DNA of 64,000 nt from NCBI RefSeq assembly GCF_008086345.1, contig NZ_CP043006.1:1300032-1364031 (forward strand), read 5' to 3'. This stretch comes from Chitinophaga sp. XS-30. GTDB lineage: Bacteria > Bacteroidota > Bacteroidia > Chitinophagales > Chitinophagaceae. Below are positions 17,934 to 26,952 of this stretch, in pieces (the stretch's first letter is position 1; each line of letters starts with the position of its first letter). A model generated the notes under the pieces. That model was not told the DNA's origin and did not search any database. It saw only the letters and a list, made by a program, of their open reading frames with translations. The translations under genes and the position numbers were made by a program.

Positions 17934-18356
17934 ATGAATGAGACTAATACGAATAGTAAACCATCGCAAAATATGAGGATGATCCGTTATTATCTGCCAG
18001 CAATGGGATGGATCATCCTCATCCTTTTTTTATGCACGATGCCGGGCTCTTCCCTGCCTTCTTCATCGTTGTTTGACCAGTTGCATGTGGACAAGATCGT
18101 GCATTTCTTTTTGTTCGGCGGAACGGTGATCCTGCTGGCATACGGGTATTACCGGCAGCGGCAGGGGATCAGCGGATGGGCATTGCTGGCCATTGCGCTG
18201 GTGGCGGGTTTATATGGACTGATCATTGAGTTCATACAGAAGTATTTTACCGTGAACAGGAGTTTTGAGATCATGGATGTGGCTGCTGATACTGCGGGGG
18301 CACTTATGGGGGCCCTGATCTTTCAGGTTATCGGCAAAAGGGTGCTGAAAAAATGA
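17934..18356 (+). CDS. VanZ-family membrane protein
   Basis: 140 residues with four hydrophobic segments (YLPAMGWIILILFLCTM, KIVHFFLFGGTVILLAYG, WALLAIALVAGLYGLIIEFIQ, DTAGALMGALIFQVIG). The pattern KIVHF...G..IE..Q....R..E..D...N/DT.G is that of VanZ-like proteins. It directly follows gcvH, a pairing repeated in many Bacteroidota; the functional reason is unknown. It was named after a teicoplanin-resistance gene, but resistance should not be inferred. Confidence 0.88.
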   Translation: MNETNTNSKPSQNMRMIRYYLPAMGWIILILFLCTMPGSSLPSSSLFDQLHVDKIVHFFLFGGTVILLAYGYYRQRQGISGWALLAIALVAGLYGLIIEFIQKYFTVNRSFEIMDVAADTAGALMGALIFQVIGKRVLKK

Positions 18357-18391
18357 TCTTCATATAATATGCAGGAACAGGATAGGATGAT

Positions 18392-18414
18392 GCGCTCAAA
18401 TGAGCGCTTTTTTT
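18392..18414 (+). terminator. terminator of gcvH-vanZ
   Basis: Short GC stem (GCGCTC with GAGCGC, loop AAAT) followed by T7. Confidence 0.8.
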
Positions 18415-18568
18415 ATGCCAGCCATGCAGAATGTCCGAATTTCGGAGAGTACATTAACCGGGAGTGATAATTTCTCGGAATTGATGTTTTAAATTTGGCA
18501 ACAGCAGTGAATTCCCCTAATTTTATCCGGATAGTTTTTGTTAACTTCTTAAGAATCATAGCATTCCT

Positions 18569-19003
18569 ATGGACATAGGTCCCACCATCAGAAAGCTTCG
18601 TGAAGCCAGAAATATCACCCAGGAGTATATGGCATCACGGCTGAATATTGGCGTTACGGCATATGGCAATATCGAACGAAGTGATGTAAAACGACTGCCG
18701 GTAGAGCGGGTTTTTGAGATCGCGGCGATATTGCAGGTACATTATTCCGAGATATTTGGCGGCCCGGAGAAGGAGATGCCGGAGGAAAAACGGTTCAAGA
18801 TGGATGCCTGTGTTCTCGCGATGATGGAATACTTCAGGAAAGACAAGCAGTTACTTTGCGATATGCTGAACGCGTACAAGGAGATTCACATGGGTGTTGA
18901 TGCCATGCTGCAGGAGCATATCAATGCTTTGAACCGGATCATGAAGATGCAGGTAGAGATACATCAGAGCCTCATCGCATCGGCGAAACAGTCGCGGAAC
19001 TGA
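18569..19003 (+). CDS. XRE-family helix-turn-helix regulator
   Basis: 144 residues. Residues 1-65 are a Cro/CI-type HTH (IRKLREARNITQEYMASRLNIGVTAYGNIERS), and the rest is a long helical tail (about 75-144) with heptad-like spacing, probably for oligomerisation. No effector domain is seen. Upstream, two perfect palindromes (TCCGAA-T-TTCGGA at 18434-18446 and ATCCGGAT at 18527-18534) could be operators; this is only a suggestion. A tandem repeat array starts 31 bases after its stop. Confidence 0.85.
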   Translation: MDIGPTIRKLREARNITQEYMASRLNIGVTAYGNIERSDVKRLPVERVFEIAAILQVHYSEIFGGPEKEMPEEKRFKMDACVLAMMEYFRKDKQLLCDMLNAYKEIHMGVDAMLQEHINALNRIMKMQVEIHQSLIASAKQSRN

Positions 19004-19034
19004 ACGTTGGCGGTAGTGCTTTCCGGCTGTTGAT

Positions 19035-19234
19035 GTGTTCGGGGAATCTCCGGATGGGGGTGTTGCGGGTGAAAGTGTTAGGGGGAATACCCGGATTGGG
19101 TATTGTGCGTAAATGTGTTCGGGAAAATCCCCGGATTGGGTGTTGTGGGTGGAGGTGTTCGGGGGAATCTCCGGATCGCATATTGTGCGTAAATGTGTTC
19201 GGGGAAGTCCCCGGATATCGCATGCTGTGTTATC
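19035..19234 (+). repeat. tandem repeat, 5 imperfect copies of a 40-bp unit
   Basis: Copies begin with GTGTT at 19035, 19075, 19115, 19155 and 19195, an exact 40-base period. The unit reads approximately GTGTTCGGGGGAATCTCCGGA, then TTGGGTATTGTGCGTAAAT. Each copy contains a small inverted repeat around the G-run (clearest in copy 5: CGGGGA-AG-TCCCCG). It fills the gap between the convergent XRE and DUF5686 genes (19004-19308). Open frames across it on both strands are by-products of the period and are not called as genes. Confidence 0.9.
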
Positions 19235-19308
19235 TGCTGGCAAGGGGGACAAGGGAAAGCTGTGCGCTGGAGAAGGGCCGGGAAGAACGCCCGCCCGCGG
19301 CCTCTACC

Positions 19309-21816
19309 CTAGAATTGCAGCTTGAAACTGCCGAAGATGCCGAACCTTTTCTCATAAGGCTCCTCGGGCAACGGTTTGGGGGCCAGGCGCCAAACAAAAT
19401 CAACCCGTATGAACTTGAGTATGTTCTCGATACCGGTACCTACTTCAAGGTATGGATTGCTTTGCAGCGTCTTGAAAGGATAGCCGTGATTGAGGTTCAG
19501 CGCCTGGTTGTCGGTTGACAGCTTGCCGATGATACCTTTGGCGGTCCAGAATTGCCGCAGCTTCAGCTTGCGCACCAATGGGATATAATTAAAGATGCCA
19601 TTGCCCAACGAATGCTCCACATTGAAACCCGCATATTCGTCACTCAGGAATTCGAAGCGGTTCATCATGTTGAAAGCATATTTGTTGTAGTAGTAGATTT
19701 CGTTGCCGGGGTGTATTTCCAGCAAAGGATAAGGCATGGCGGATCCAAAGATCTTGCCGCCGAACACATTGTAGTAGAAACTGCCGAAGGGCGGCAACTT
19801 CACATAATCCGATACGGTAAAGGCTGCTTTATGATAGTGATAACTACTTTTCGCAATACCCTTAACACCCATCGCATACTTCAATTCCACGATCGGATAT
19901 TTGCTGCCCAGGCTGAAACGGTAATAATTGCCCTCCAGGAATTCTTCGCGGAATGCATACCGAAGTTTTACCGCCACCTCCATGTTCGTCATGGGATCCA
20001 GCCCATTTCCGTTGTGAGGATACAAGCCGGCTGCCGGCAAAGGGTCGAACGGCATGAACTGTTTATGTACCAATGAAAAGTGATGGGAGAATCCGGAATA
20101 GTATTCTTTATAGAACTCCGCACGCTTTTCATCTATCAGCATAAATTTCTGCGGAACATTGGGTTTACGGATAGCCAGTGAAAAAATGTTGTCTGTCCCC
20201 ACTTCATCATAATAGGTGGCGCCATTATCCAGGTCCCGCACAAAGGAACCATATACGTACATGCGCGGATGGCGTTTGAGCAGCCACAGGCCCGAAAGCT
20301 TTCCTTTAAAGCGGTCATCACCGAAACCATAGGCAAGGTATCCGTTCAGGTACAGGTCCTTATGAAACTGCGGTGTAGTGCCCAGATCCAGGCGCAGCCT
20401 GAAACCTTCCAACCGGTTCTGGGAAAACAGGTAAAAATATGGCCCCCATTCCAGCGGCCCGAAGGGTTTGTAACCGGTTGCCAGAAAGCGGATGGTGTTG
20501 GAATATTTCTGAAATAACGGGATCTTCTGCAGGGTATCCACCATTTTATAGATCGCCTGCTCATTCTTTGACAGGCTTTCGTGCCGGTTGCTGTTCCAGA
20601 AAACATCGGTACGGTTCCGCGCGCTGTCCACCACCACAATATTCTGCGGATACCGTTTCTCAGTGAAAATGTTCGTGGCTGCGGTATCATTGACGACCAT
20701 ATCCTGGTAGGTGGTGGTTTTTCGCCCGATGAACTCGATGCTTTTCGTTGGCTTGGGACTTGGCGTCCAGAAGTCCACAATGAACTTGTCTTTAGCCAGA
20801 TACCAGCCGCTGCTGTCGGGGAAAGGTTTGAACTCCTGCACCAGGCTTACCTTCCGAACAAAATTGATATTGGCATCCCCCGGCACCGCCATGGTCATTT
20901 TCTGGATGGCGTAGGTAGAGTCCTGTACCCAAAGTTCCCCGGCAAAAACGTTCTCACCCCTGCGCCTGGGCTCAAAGTTCATTTTGATGAACCGCTGGTT
21001 ATGAACATATTGTGTATCCGTGATACGATAGTTATAAAAAGTGGCGCCGCTGTTGCTGATCGGGCTCACGAAACTTTTATCGAATACCGGGATATAATTG
21101 TCATATATGTTGATGTTCTGGTACATGCCGCCGAGGAACTTCGTCACACTCTCATTGTCAAGACCCGAGGTACGGCTGGCCTTGATCACTTCCTTCGTTT
21201 TCTTCGGATTGCGCTGAAAATAATAGTCCGAGATGCTTTCCGTGAGGAACACCGGCAGGAAGGGCTGGTTTTCGGTGGTGCTGTCAATATTCTGAAGGAT
21301 AAAGGAAAAGGGCTTGGTGAAACGATTGCGGGATAACTTGGTGGTATTGAGGTTCTTGATGTCCAGTTCGAGTTTATTGTAGATCTCATATTTATAGCTG
21401 GCCAGCCGGTCGTAGTTATTATCCGGCTTCCGCCGGATAATATGCCGGAGCAGGATCAGCGCGAAATTCACATTCGCTTTTACCTCGTATTGCTTGAGCG
21501 AAACATCACCGCGGCTGATCTCGAAATGAATGGTTTGCTCCCGGAGGGTGCGGTCTACATACATCACCGTGCGCTGATAACCCATAACCCTCACCAGCAG
21601 AGAGTCCGCCGGTATGGCCGTCAGGTCGAAGATATAAGCGCCTTCTGCATCGGTGACCATGCCGGTATTGGTGCCAACAAACTGTAATGTGGCAAAAGGG
21701 ATCACTTCCTGGGTATGCGCATCTTTAACAATGCCACTGATCTTATATTGGGCGCTAAGGGGGAAGAAGCTGATGATGCAAATAACAAAAGCTATGGTTC
21801 GTTTCCAGCCAGTCAT
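19309..21816 (-). CDS. DUF5686 outer-membrane protein with carboxypeptidase-like domain
   Basis: 835 residues. Signal peptide (MTGWKRTIAFVICIISFFPLSAQ), a carboxypeptidase-regulatory-like beta-sandwich (about 24-105: ISGIVKDAHTQEVIPFATLQFVGTNTG), then the long DUF5686 region ending in a probable beta-barrel with the terminal signature FGIFGSFKLQF, where a C-terminal Phe suits Bam-dependent insertion. The N-terminal sandwich is like those on SusC-type receptors, but no TonB box or plug is visible. Function unknown; surface or transport role inferred. It stands alone on the minus strand. Confidence 0.9.
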   Translation of the reverse strand: MTGWKRTIAFVICIISFFPLSAQYKISGIVKDAHTQEVIPFATLQFVGTNTGMVTDAEGAYIFDLTAIPADSLLVRVMGYQRTVMYVDRTLREQTIHFEISRGDVSLKQYEVKANVNFALILLRHIIRRKPDNNYDRLASYKYEIYNKLELDIKNLNTTKLSRNRFTKPFSFILQNIDSTTENQPFLPVFLTESISDYYFQRNPKKTKEVIKASRTSGLDNESVTKFLGGMYQNINIYDNYIPVFDKSFVSPISNSGATFYNYRITDTQYVHNQRFIKMNFEPRRRGENVFAGELWVQDSTYAIQKMTMAVPGDANINFVRKVSLVQEFKPFPDSSGWYLAKDKFIVDFWTPSPKPTKSIEFIGRKTTTYQDMVVNDTAATNIFTEKRYPQNIVVVDSARNRTDVFWNSNRHESLSKNEQAIYKMVDTLQKIPLFQKYSNTIRFLATGYKPFGPLEWGPYFYLFSQNRLEGFRLRLDLGTTPQFHKDLYLNGYLAYGFGDDRFKGKLSGLWLLKRHPRMYVYGSFVRDLDNGATYYDEVGTDNIFSLAIRKPNVPQKFMLIDEKRAEFYKEYYSGFSHHFSLVHKQFMPFDPLPAAGLYPHNGNGLDPMTNMEVAVKLRYAFREEFLEGNYYRFSLGSKYPIVELKYAMGVKGIAKSSYHYHKAAFTVSDYVKLPPFGSFYYNVFGGKIFGSAMPYPLLEIHPGNEIYYYNKYAFNMMNRFEFLSDEYAGFNVEHSLGNGIFNYIPLVRKLKLRQFWTAKGIIGKLSTDNQALNLNHGYPFKTLQSNPYLEVGTGIENILKFIRVDFVWRLAPKPLPEEPYEKRFGIFGSFKLQF

Positions 21817-22056
21817 ACACGAGGCAAATTAGATATTTTCATATTAACAACATTAGATCAGGTCCAAAAGCGACAGTTTTATAACAAAATTCAGGTTATG
21901 GTGCCTCCTGCCTGGTTGAAGACGGACGAGCCGCCGTTTTATTGTATGATGGCAGGTTACCTTAAAGTAACCCTCAAAGCGGCTGCTTTGCAAACATGAC
22001 GGATCAGCGCAGCAGCAACCCCTATCTTACTGTCATAATAGTGTGCCAATTTTTGC

Positions 22057-22064
22057 TAACTTTG
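22057..22064 (+). promoter_or_regulatory. TAnnTTTG promoter element for the 22085 gene
   Basis: TAACTTTG, 20 bases before the ATG at 22085; likely drives the three-gene cluster 22085-23443. Confidence 0.6.
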
Positions 22065-22084
22065 ATGCACAAAGTGCTTTTCTT

Positions 22085-22741
22085 ATGAACGAGCAACAAC
22101 ATCTCGACACCCTCAGTGACATCAAACGTATCATGGAGCGCTCTACCCGCTTCATGTCCCTCAGCGGCCTCGGCGGTATCGGAGCCGGTATCAGCGCACT
22201 TGCGGGTGCATGGGTCGCCAGGAACATCCTGGCGGCTTACAGTGCCTCTTCCGGTAAAAGCGGTTACGAGGCGCTGACCCGCAGCGGCAATGGACCCGAA
22301 AGCGACCTGCTGCTCCGGCTTTTCTTGCTGGCATTGGCAGTGCTGGCCGTGGCCCTGGCTTCGGGTTTTTATTTTACCTGGCGCAAGGCCCGCCAGCAGG
22401 GGCTTCCCGTCTGGGATACCTCGGCCCGGAAAGTCTTTATAAACCTGGCTATCCCCCTGGTAGCCGGCGGCTTGTTCATCCTGGGTCTGCTGTACAACCA
22501 TCTGCCCGGACTGGTAGCGCCTGCCTGTCTCGTGTTTTACGGCCTGGGGCTCGTGAACGCCAGTAAATACACGGTGACGGACATACGTTACCTTGGGCTG
22601 GCGGAGATACTCCTCGGCATCATCGGCCTGTTCTGGCTCTATAACGGACTGGTTTTCTGGGCCCTGGGTTTCGGCGCCCTGCATATTATATACGGAGCAC
22701 TGATGTGGTGGAAGTACGAGCGTATCCCCGCCGAAAAATAA
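22085..22741 (+). CDS. multi-pass membrane protein, unknown function
   Basis: 218 residues, starting with a cytoplasmic helix (MNEQQHLDTLSDIKRIMERSTRFMSLSG) and then five to six hydrophobic segments (GIGAGISALAGAWVA; LFLLALAVLAVALASGFYF; LAIPLVAGGLFILGLLYNHL; LGLAEILLGIIGLFWLYNGL and others). It precedes a small winged-helix regulator by about 20 bases, a pairing I recall from Bacteroidota, where the regulator is thought to control or respond to the membrane partner. No enzyme motif is seen. Start ATG 22085 follows a good promoter box. Confidence 0.8.
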   Translation: MNEQQHLDTLSDIKRIMERSTRFMSLSGLGGIGAGISALAGAWVARNILAAYSASSGKSGYEALTRSGNGPESDLLLRLFLLALAVLAVALASGFYFTWRKARQQGLPVWDTSARKVFINLAIPLVAGGLFILGLLYNHLPGLVAPACLVFYGLGLVNASKYTVTDIRYLGLAEILLGIIGLFWLYNGLVFWALGFGALHIIYGALMWWKYERIPAEK

Positions 22742-22763
22742 TCGCTGCTTGTCCAATAAAAGT

Positions 22764-23066
22764 ATGGTCATGAATCCGATCGGTAACCTGAACAAAATAT
22801 TCGAAAGCCGCATACGCCTGGGGGTGATGAGTGTGCTGATAGTGAATGAATCCGTCAGCTTCAACGATCTCAAGGAAATGCTGGAAGTGACGGACGGTAA
22901 CCTTGCCTCACATCTCTCCACACTGGAAGAGAACGGCTATATCAAGGTGCACAAAGGCTTTATCGGCAGAAAGACCAATACCACCTATTCCATCACCAAA
23001 TCCGGCGATAAGGCATTCAGGGGCCATCTGGCCGCACTGGAAGCCATGATCAGATTCAGCCAGTAA
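22764..23066 (+). CDS. small winged-helix transcriptional regulator
   Basis: About 100 residues, a single winged HTH of the 'transcriptional regulator, ArsR/MarR-like, DUF-type' kind: LNKIFESRIRLGVMSVLIVNESVSF, recognition helix VTDGNLASHLSTLEENGYI and wing HKGFIGRKTNTTYSITKSG. Without further domains the signal must come from a partner; the preceding membrane protein is the obvious candidate. ATG 22764 or 22770 are both possible; 22770 gives the more typical beginning MNPIGNLNKIFESR. Confidence 0.88.
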   Translation: MVMNPIGNLNKIFESRIRLGVMSVLIVNESVSFNDLKEMLEVTDGNLASHLSTLEENGYIKVHKGFIGRKTNTTYSITKSGDKAFRGHLAALEAMIRFSQ

Positions 23067-23077
23067 AAATTTCCCAT

Positions 23078-23443
23078 ATGTCTTCTTTCACCCGAACCAT
23101 CACCCGGCGCCTGCAAAGTTTTGCCTTCGCATTCAGCGGACTGGGGGCTTTTCTGCGCAGCGAACCCAACGGCCGCATCCACCTCGCCGCCACCCTTGTT
23201 GTGCTGATCCTCGGGGCAATACTGCATTGCAGCACAGGTGAATGGGCTTTGCTCCTTATCGTGATGGCCATGGTGTGGGTGACCGAACTGCTTAATACCG
23301 CTATTGAAAAGATAATGGACCACCTCAGTCCCGAACAGCATCCCCGCGTAAAATGGATCAAAGACGTGGCTGCCGGTGCGGTACTGATAGCGGCTATCGC
23401 CGCCCTCGCTGTTGGCGGGCTGATCTTTATCCCCAAATTATGA
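23078..23443 (+). CDS. dgkA: diacylglycerol/undecaprenol kinase
   Basis: 121-residue integral membrane kinase of the DgkA family; Gram-positive-like and Bacteroidota members mostly phosphorylate undecaprenol, feeding the lipid carrier pool. Family signature TELLNTAIEKIMDHL (catalytic Glu and Asn) is present, with three membrane helices (LAATLVVLILGAILHCS; WALLLIVMAMVWVTELL; AAGAVLIAAIAALAVGGLIFI). It lies 11 bases after the regulator gene and ends at the terminator at 23472-23510. Which lipid is used cannot be read from sequence. Confidence 0.9.
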   Translation: MSSFTRTITRRLQSFAFAFSGLGAFLRSEPNGRIHLAATLVVLILGAILHCSTGEWALLLIVMAMVWVTELLNTAIEKIMDHLSPEQHPRVKWIKDVAAGAVLIAAIAALAVGGLIFIPKL

Positions 23444-23471
23444 TCTCCGGATCAGGCGCCTGCCTAAAAAA

Positions 23472-23510
23472 AGATCGGGTGTATCCAGACAGATACACCC
23501 GATCTTTTTT
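23472..23510. terminator. bidirectional terminator
   Basis: 14-bp perfect stem AGATCGGGTGTATC / GATACACCCGATCT, loop CAGACA, A7 on the left and T6 on the right; serves dgkA and the convergent 23527-26895 gene. Confidence 0.92.
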
Positions 23511-23526
23511 ATAATCAATGCAGTTA

Positions 23527-26500
23527 TTAAAAATCAACACCCAACGCAAAGTAAAGCATGGGTTTACCGCGGAAGAAACCGGTCATCGGCCAGCCTGCAT
23601 CGAAGCGGGCAAAATAGCCCAGCAGCGTAGTTCTTGCGCCAAACCCGTAACCACCTACGAAAGGACCGAGGAAACCTTCCTTGATCCGTACTGTAATACC
23701 ATCCTGACTGGTGTAAGTGGTATAGTTGGCATCCTTGAAGCTCAGCTTCTGATTCCATGCCGTACCGATATCCACAAAAGAGGTCAGCTGGAAATTCCGG
23801 AGGAACGCCGAGTTAATGGGTTTGTCTATGAAAGTGGTGAACACCGGCAGGCGTAATTCCGTGTTCATCAGCATAACATTGTTGCCGTTTTTGATATTCT
23901 GCTTGTACCCGCGAAGATTCACCGCCAGCGTCTGGTACGCATATGTATCGTTATTCATCGGGGTATTGGTGTGGATGGATGGCGTGAACATCCAGTTATC
24001 TACACCGCCCAGGAAGTAAATGAGCTTGCGGGTGCCCCAGGAAAGATCCGCCGCAAAGCGCGTAGCCCAGATGAAGTTACGCTTGATCTCCACATAGTGA
24101 CGGAAATCAACGCCCATGTTGTAAGTAAACTTGCCCTTCGGCACATTCTCGTTGAATAACGCCGTACGGTTGCCGGATATCTGGGACATCAGGTCCGCAT
24201 ATATCTTGTAACGTGTTCCCTTGAAGATATTGATCGCCGGGTTGAGCGTATTGTCATGCACATATTCCAGGCGGCCCATCGCGTAGGTTTCCTTGTAGTT
24301 CGGCTCCTTGAGGGACAGCTCGTCGTTCGCCAGAATATCCAGATCATCAGTACGCATGCCTACGGTCAGGCGAAGGCTGCGTACCACATCAAACGGGTAG
24401 CGCACTTCCAGCTGGTAGATATTCGTCTTGTTCTTCACCGGGTAACCAACGTAGGAGTTATCCACCTGTACGCCGAGTTCACCTTTATCCACTTTGCGGT
24501 AATAGGTCAGCTTATAATCGAATCGTTTTTTCAGATAGCCGAAGGAGAACATGTACTCGCTGCCATCCAGTCCTGACGGAACGCGGAAGGCCCCGCTGAA
24601 TTTGTAATCTTCCATGAGATCGCTCACACCGATGCGGATCAGGCCGTTGACGGGGTCAGTAAGCCGGATGGGTGATTGCGGCCGGCCGCCGAACGGCTGG
24701 TACCGGTTCATCAGCACCGAATTATCCAGTTGCGCTACCAGGTAATCCGATGAGAACCTCAATTTATAAGCGCTCAGCCTGGCTGATCTGAGTATCGGGG
24801 GCTCTTTAGGTTCCGGTTCGGAGGCTTCCGCCAGAATGGAAGAATCCACCGGTTCATTGGCAAATTCGCTCTGGAAGAAATCGGCTTGTTTTTTTGCCGT
24901 ATCCTGCTGATAATAGCTCGGCAGTCCCATTTTAATGCTGTCTTCCCGCATTTTGCCGGCCATGAAACGCGTTGGCCTGGCCGTTACGTTCCTTCTGCGG
25001 AGGGTGTTCGTATCTACTTTCAGTTTGTACAACCGTTTGTAGTCGCCTACCTGTATGACCTCGGACACCAGTCCCTGGTCCCCGGCAATGCGGGATTCCC
25101 GGATACCGTACTGGTAATTGGTGATGGGGAATACATAGGTTGAATCATTCGTGATAGTGATCACCTGCATGGAATCCGGTGCCGTAGCGCCATATTCTGC
25201 CAATGCAGAGTCCAGCTCAAGCTGATCAGGGTTGTGGAGAATGTCCGCCCCGACATAAAACAGCGAATCCACTCCTGCCCTTTCCGCCTTGAAGAAGCCG
25301 GCATAACGGTTGTTGATACCATTGGCATCGCTTACAAAAGTGAAGTGGGTGGTATTGTATTGAACAGGCATACGGGCATTGCCGTAAGCCAGGTTTGTCA
25401 GTTGGGAGATCTGTTTTTCGGAAGACTTGTTCCAGTTATCGATCAGGAAGATGTTGTAATTGTTATGCGGCAGCACCGTGTCTGCGCTCCTGGCCCTGGG
25501 CGAAGGGCGGTTGGAGGAATAGATGATCCCGCTCTTGCCGGGGAAAGCCACGAAAGAAGGGTCGAGGTCATCATACACATCATTGGTGATCTGCTCCGTT
25601 TTACCGTTGCTGATGCTGTAGGTAAAGATGTCCGTATGCCCGTTCTTTACTGCGGACAGCAGCAGGGAGTTATCGAATTCGAAGAAATATTTCATATCTA
25701 TCACCCGGTCGAATTGCGGGAGGTCCTGCCGGATCTTGATCTTTGTGATGAGGTCGTACACCAGCAGCTTGTTCTTGCCTTCGTGTTCATAAATGACGGC
25801 AAGGCGGTTGCCTTTCTGGTTCCAGGCGAGGAGGGGATAGTTGGGATCGAGTTTCGATGTCAGCTGTCTTACACCGCTTTTCAGCAATACCTTATTGGTT
25901 CTCCAGCCCTGGTTGATCTCCACCTGGTAGAGGCCTTTGGTATATTTGATCACCGCGTAGGTATTGTTCTTCGGGTTAGCCTGATAGCGGTAGTAATCTG
26001 TTTTTTTGGTCACTTCGTTGGAGATCACACCGGTGCCGCGGGTAACCTGGCGTCTGCGGCGGTTATCTTCCTGGTAGCGCTTGAGGGTATGCATCATGAA
26101 ATCCTGCTGCGCCTTTTTTGGTGTCATACGCAGTACCTGCTCAAAGCCTTTTTTCAATCCGCGGTTGATGCGGGTGATATACATGAGGTAGGGAACAGCG
26201 TCCCTGCCGTATTTTTCCTGTACATAATACCAGAAAGCCTGGCCTGCCAGCAGCGGTTTGTCGTATGAAAGCTGGTTGAACGTACGGTATTTGCCGGATA
26301 CCATGATGGCTTTCAGCTCTTCGTCCAGTTTGGGATTCCAGTTCTCGGCGGCGTATGCAATAAAGCCATCTGTAAACCAGTTGGGAAAATCCATCAACAC
26401 CGCATTGCCCGCAAATTCTCCGATATCTTCCCCGAACAGCAGGGTTTCCAGCATTACCCGGGCAATGCCCTGGCGGATCTGGCGGCGGAGATTCTCATGA

Positions 26501-26895
26501 TCGCCATCGAAATATACCAGTAATTTATTGCCGACGAGTTTGGTCACCCCGCCGGTATTCTGCCAGTCGATACCAATCCCCACATTGGATTGCTTGAACT
26601 CGCCGAAGCTGTTGTAGACCACAATATTCACCTTCGAGCGAAAGGTAAATTCCATGAACTCTTCCATGGAGGGCAATTCTTTCTCCGCGGTCTGTGCCAC
26701 GTATTTACCAAGTTCAAGGCCGTTCTGGGAAAAATAGGTATTAAAATGACGGGTGGTATAGAAACGCCATTTGAAATTCTTGTGTTGAACCCTGTTTTGC
26801 CCGAACTCCACTGTATTAGTTTGCGCCTGAACGTGAAACGTGCCAATCAATAGGATACCAAAGAAAAAGAATGACCTGGTAATAAATCGGTTCAT
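23527..26895 (-). CDS. large outer-membrane protein: degenerate peptidase, TolB-like propeller and barrel
   Basis: 1122 residues. Signal peptide 1-24. Residues about 30-280 resemble peptidase-MA/gluzincin domains (IVVYNSFGEFKQSN; FPNWFTDGFIAYAAENW at 170-186) but the zinc motif HExxH is replaced by RQGIAR at 141-146 and the third-ligand EG by DG, so it is probably inactive. Residues about 300-600 read as TolB/WD-like beta-propeller repeats (YPLLAWNQKGNRLAVIYEHEG; LDPSFVAFPGKSGIIYSSNRP). A linker leads into a C-terminal region of about 370 residues that looks like a BamA/surface-antigen type barrel (FLGPFVGGYGFGARTTLLGYFARFDAGWP, terminal FALGVDF). Likely an outer-membrane biogenesis or surface protein; exact role unknown. 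Confidence 0.85.
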   Translation of the reverse strand: MNRFITRSFFFFGILLIGTFHVQAQTNTVEFGQNRVQHKNFKWRFYTTRHFNTYFSQNGLELGKYVAQTAEKELPSMEEFMEFTFRSKVNIVVYNSFGEFKQSNVGIGIDWQNTGGVTKLVGNKLLVYFDGDHENLRRQIRQGIARVMLETLLFGEDIGEFAGNAVLMDFPNWFTDGFIAYAAENWNPKLDEELKAIMVSGKYRTFNQLSYDKPLLAGQAFWYYVQEKYGRDAVPYLMYITRINRGLKKGFEQVLRMTPKKAQQDFMMHTLKRYQEDNRRRRQVTRGTGVISNEVTKKTDYYRYQANPKNNTYAVIKYTKGLYQVEINQGWRTNKVLLKSGVRQLTSKLDPNYPLLAWNQKGNRLAVIYEHEGKNKLLVYDLITKIKIRQDLPQFDRVIDMKYFFEFDNSLLLSAVKNGHTDIFTYSISNGKTEQITNDVYDDLDPSFVAFPGKSGIIYSSNRPSPRARSADTVLPHNNYNIFLIDNWNKSSEKQISQLTNLAYGNARMPVQYNTTHFTFVSDANGINNRYAGFFKAERAGVDSLFYVGADILHNPDQLELDSALAEYGATAPDSMQVITITNDSTYVFPITNYQYGIRESRIAGDQGLVSEVIQVGDYKRLYKLKVDTNTLRRRNVTARPTRFMAGKMREDSIKMGLPSYYQQDTAKKQADFFQSEFANEPVDSSILAEASEPEPKEPPILRSARLSAYKLRFSSDYLVAQLDNSVLMNRYQPFGGRPQSPIRLTDPVNGLIRIGVSDLMEDYKFSGAFRVPSGLDGSEYMFSFGYLKKRFDYKLTYYRKVDKGELGVQVDNSYVGYPVKNKTNIYQLEVRYPFDVVRSLRLTVGMRTDDLDILANDELSLKEPNYKETYAMGRLEYVHDNTLNPAINIFKGTRYKIYADLMSQISGNRTALFNENVPKGKFTYNMGVDFRHYVEIKRNFIWATRFAADLSWGTRKLIYFLGGVDNWMFTPSIHTNTPMNNDTYAYQTLAVNLRGYKQNIKNGNNVMLMNTELRLPVFTTFIDKPINSAFLRNFQLTSFVDIGTAWNQKLSFKDANYTTYTSQDGITVRIKEGFLGPFVGGYGFGARTTLLGYFARFDAGWPMTGFFRGKPMLYFALGVDF

Positions 26896-26952
26896 ACGGA
26901 AAGTATTGATAATATTGTGTTCTGAATTAAAATTAGCAAAAATCGGTCAACA

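Noticed and set aside
19035-19234. CRISPR array
   Set aside because: Units follow each other without spacers, the copies are not identical, and no cas gene is near.
19030-19518. Open reading frames through the 40-bp repeat array on both strands
   Set aside because: Length is caused by the repeat period lacking stops; the frames run into the DUF5686 gene, show no domain or signal, and disappear outside the array.
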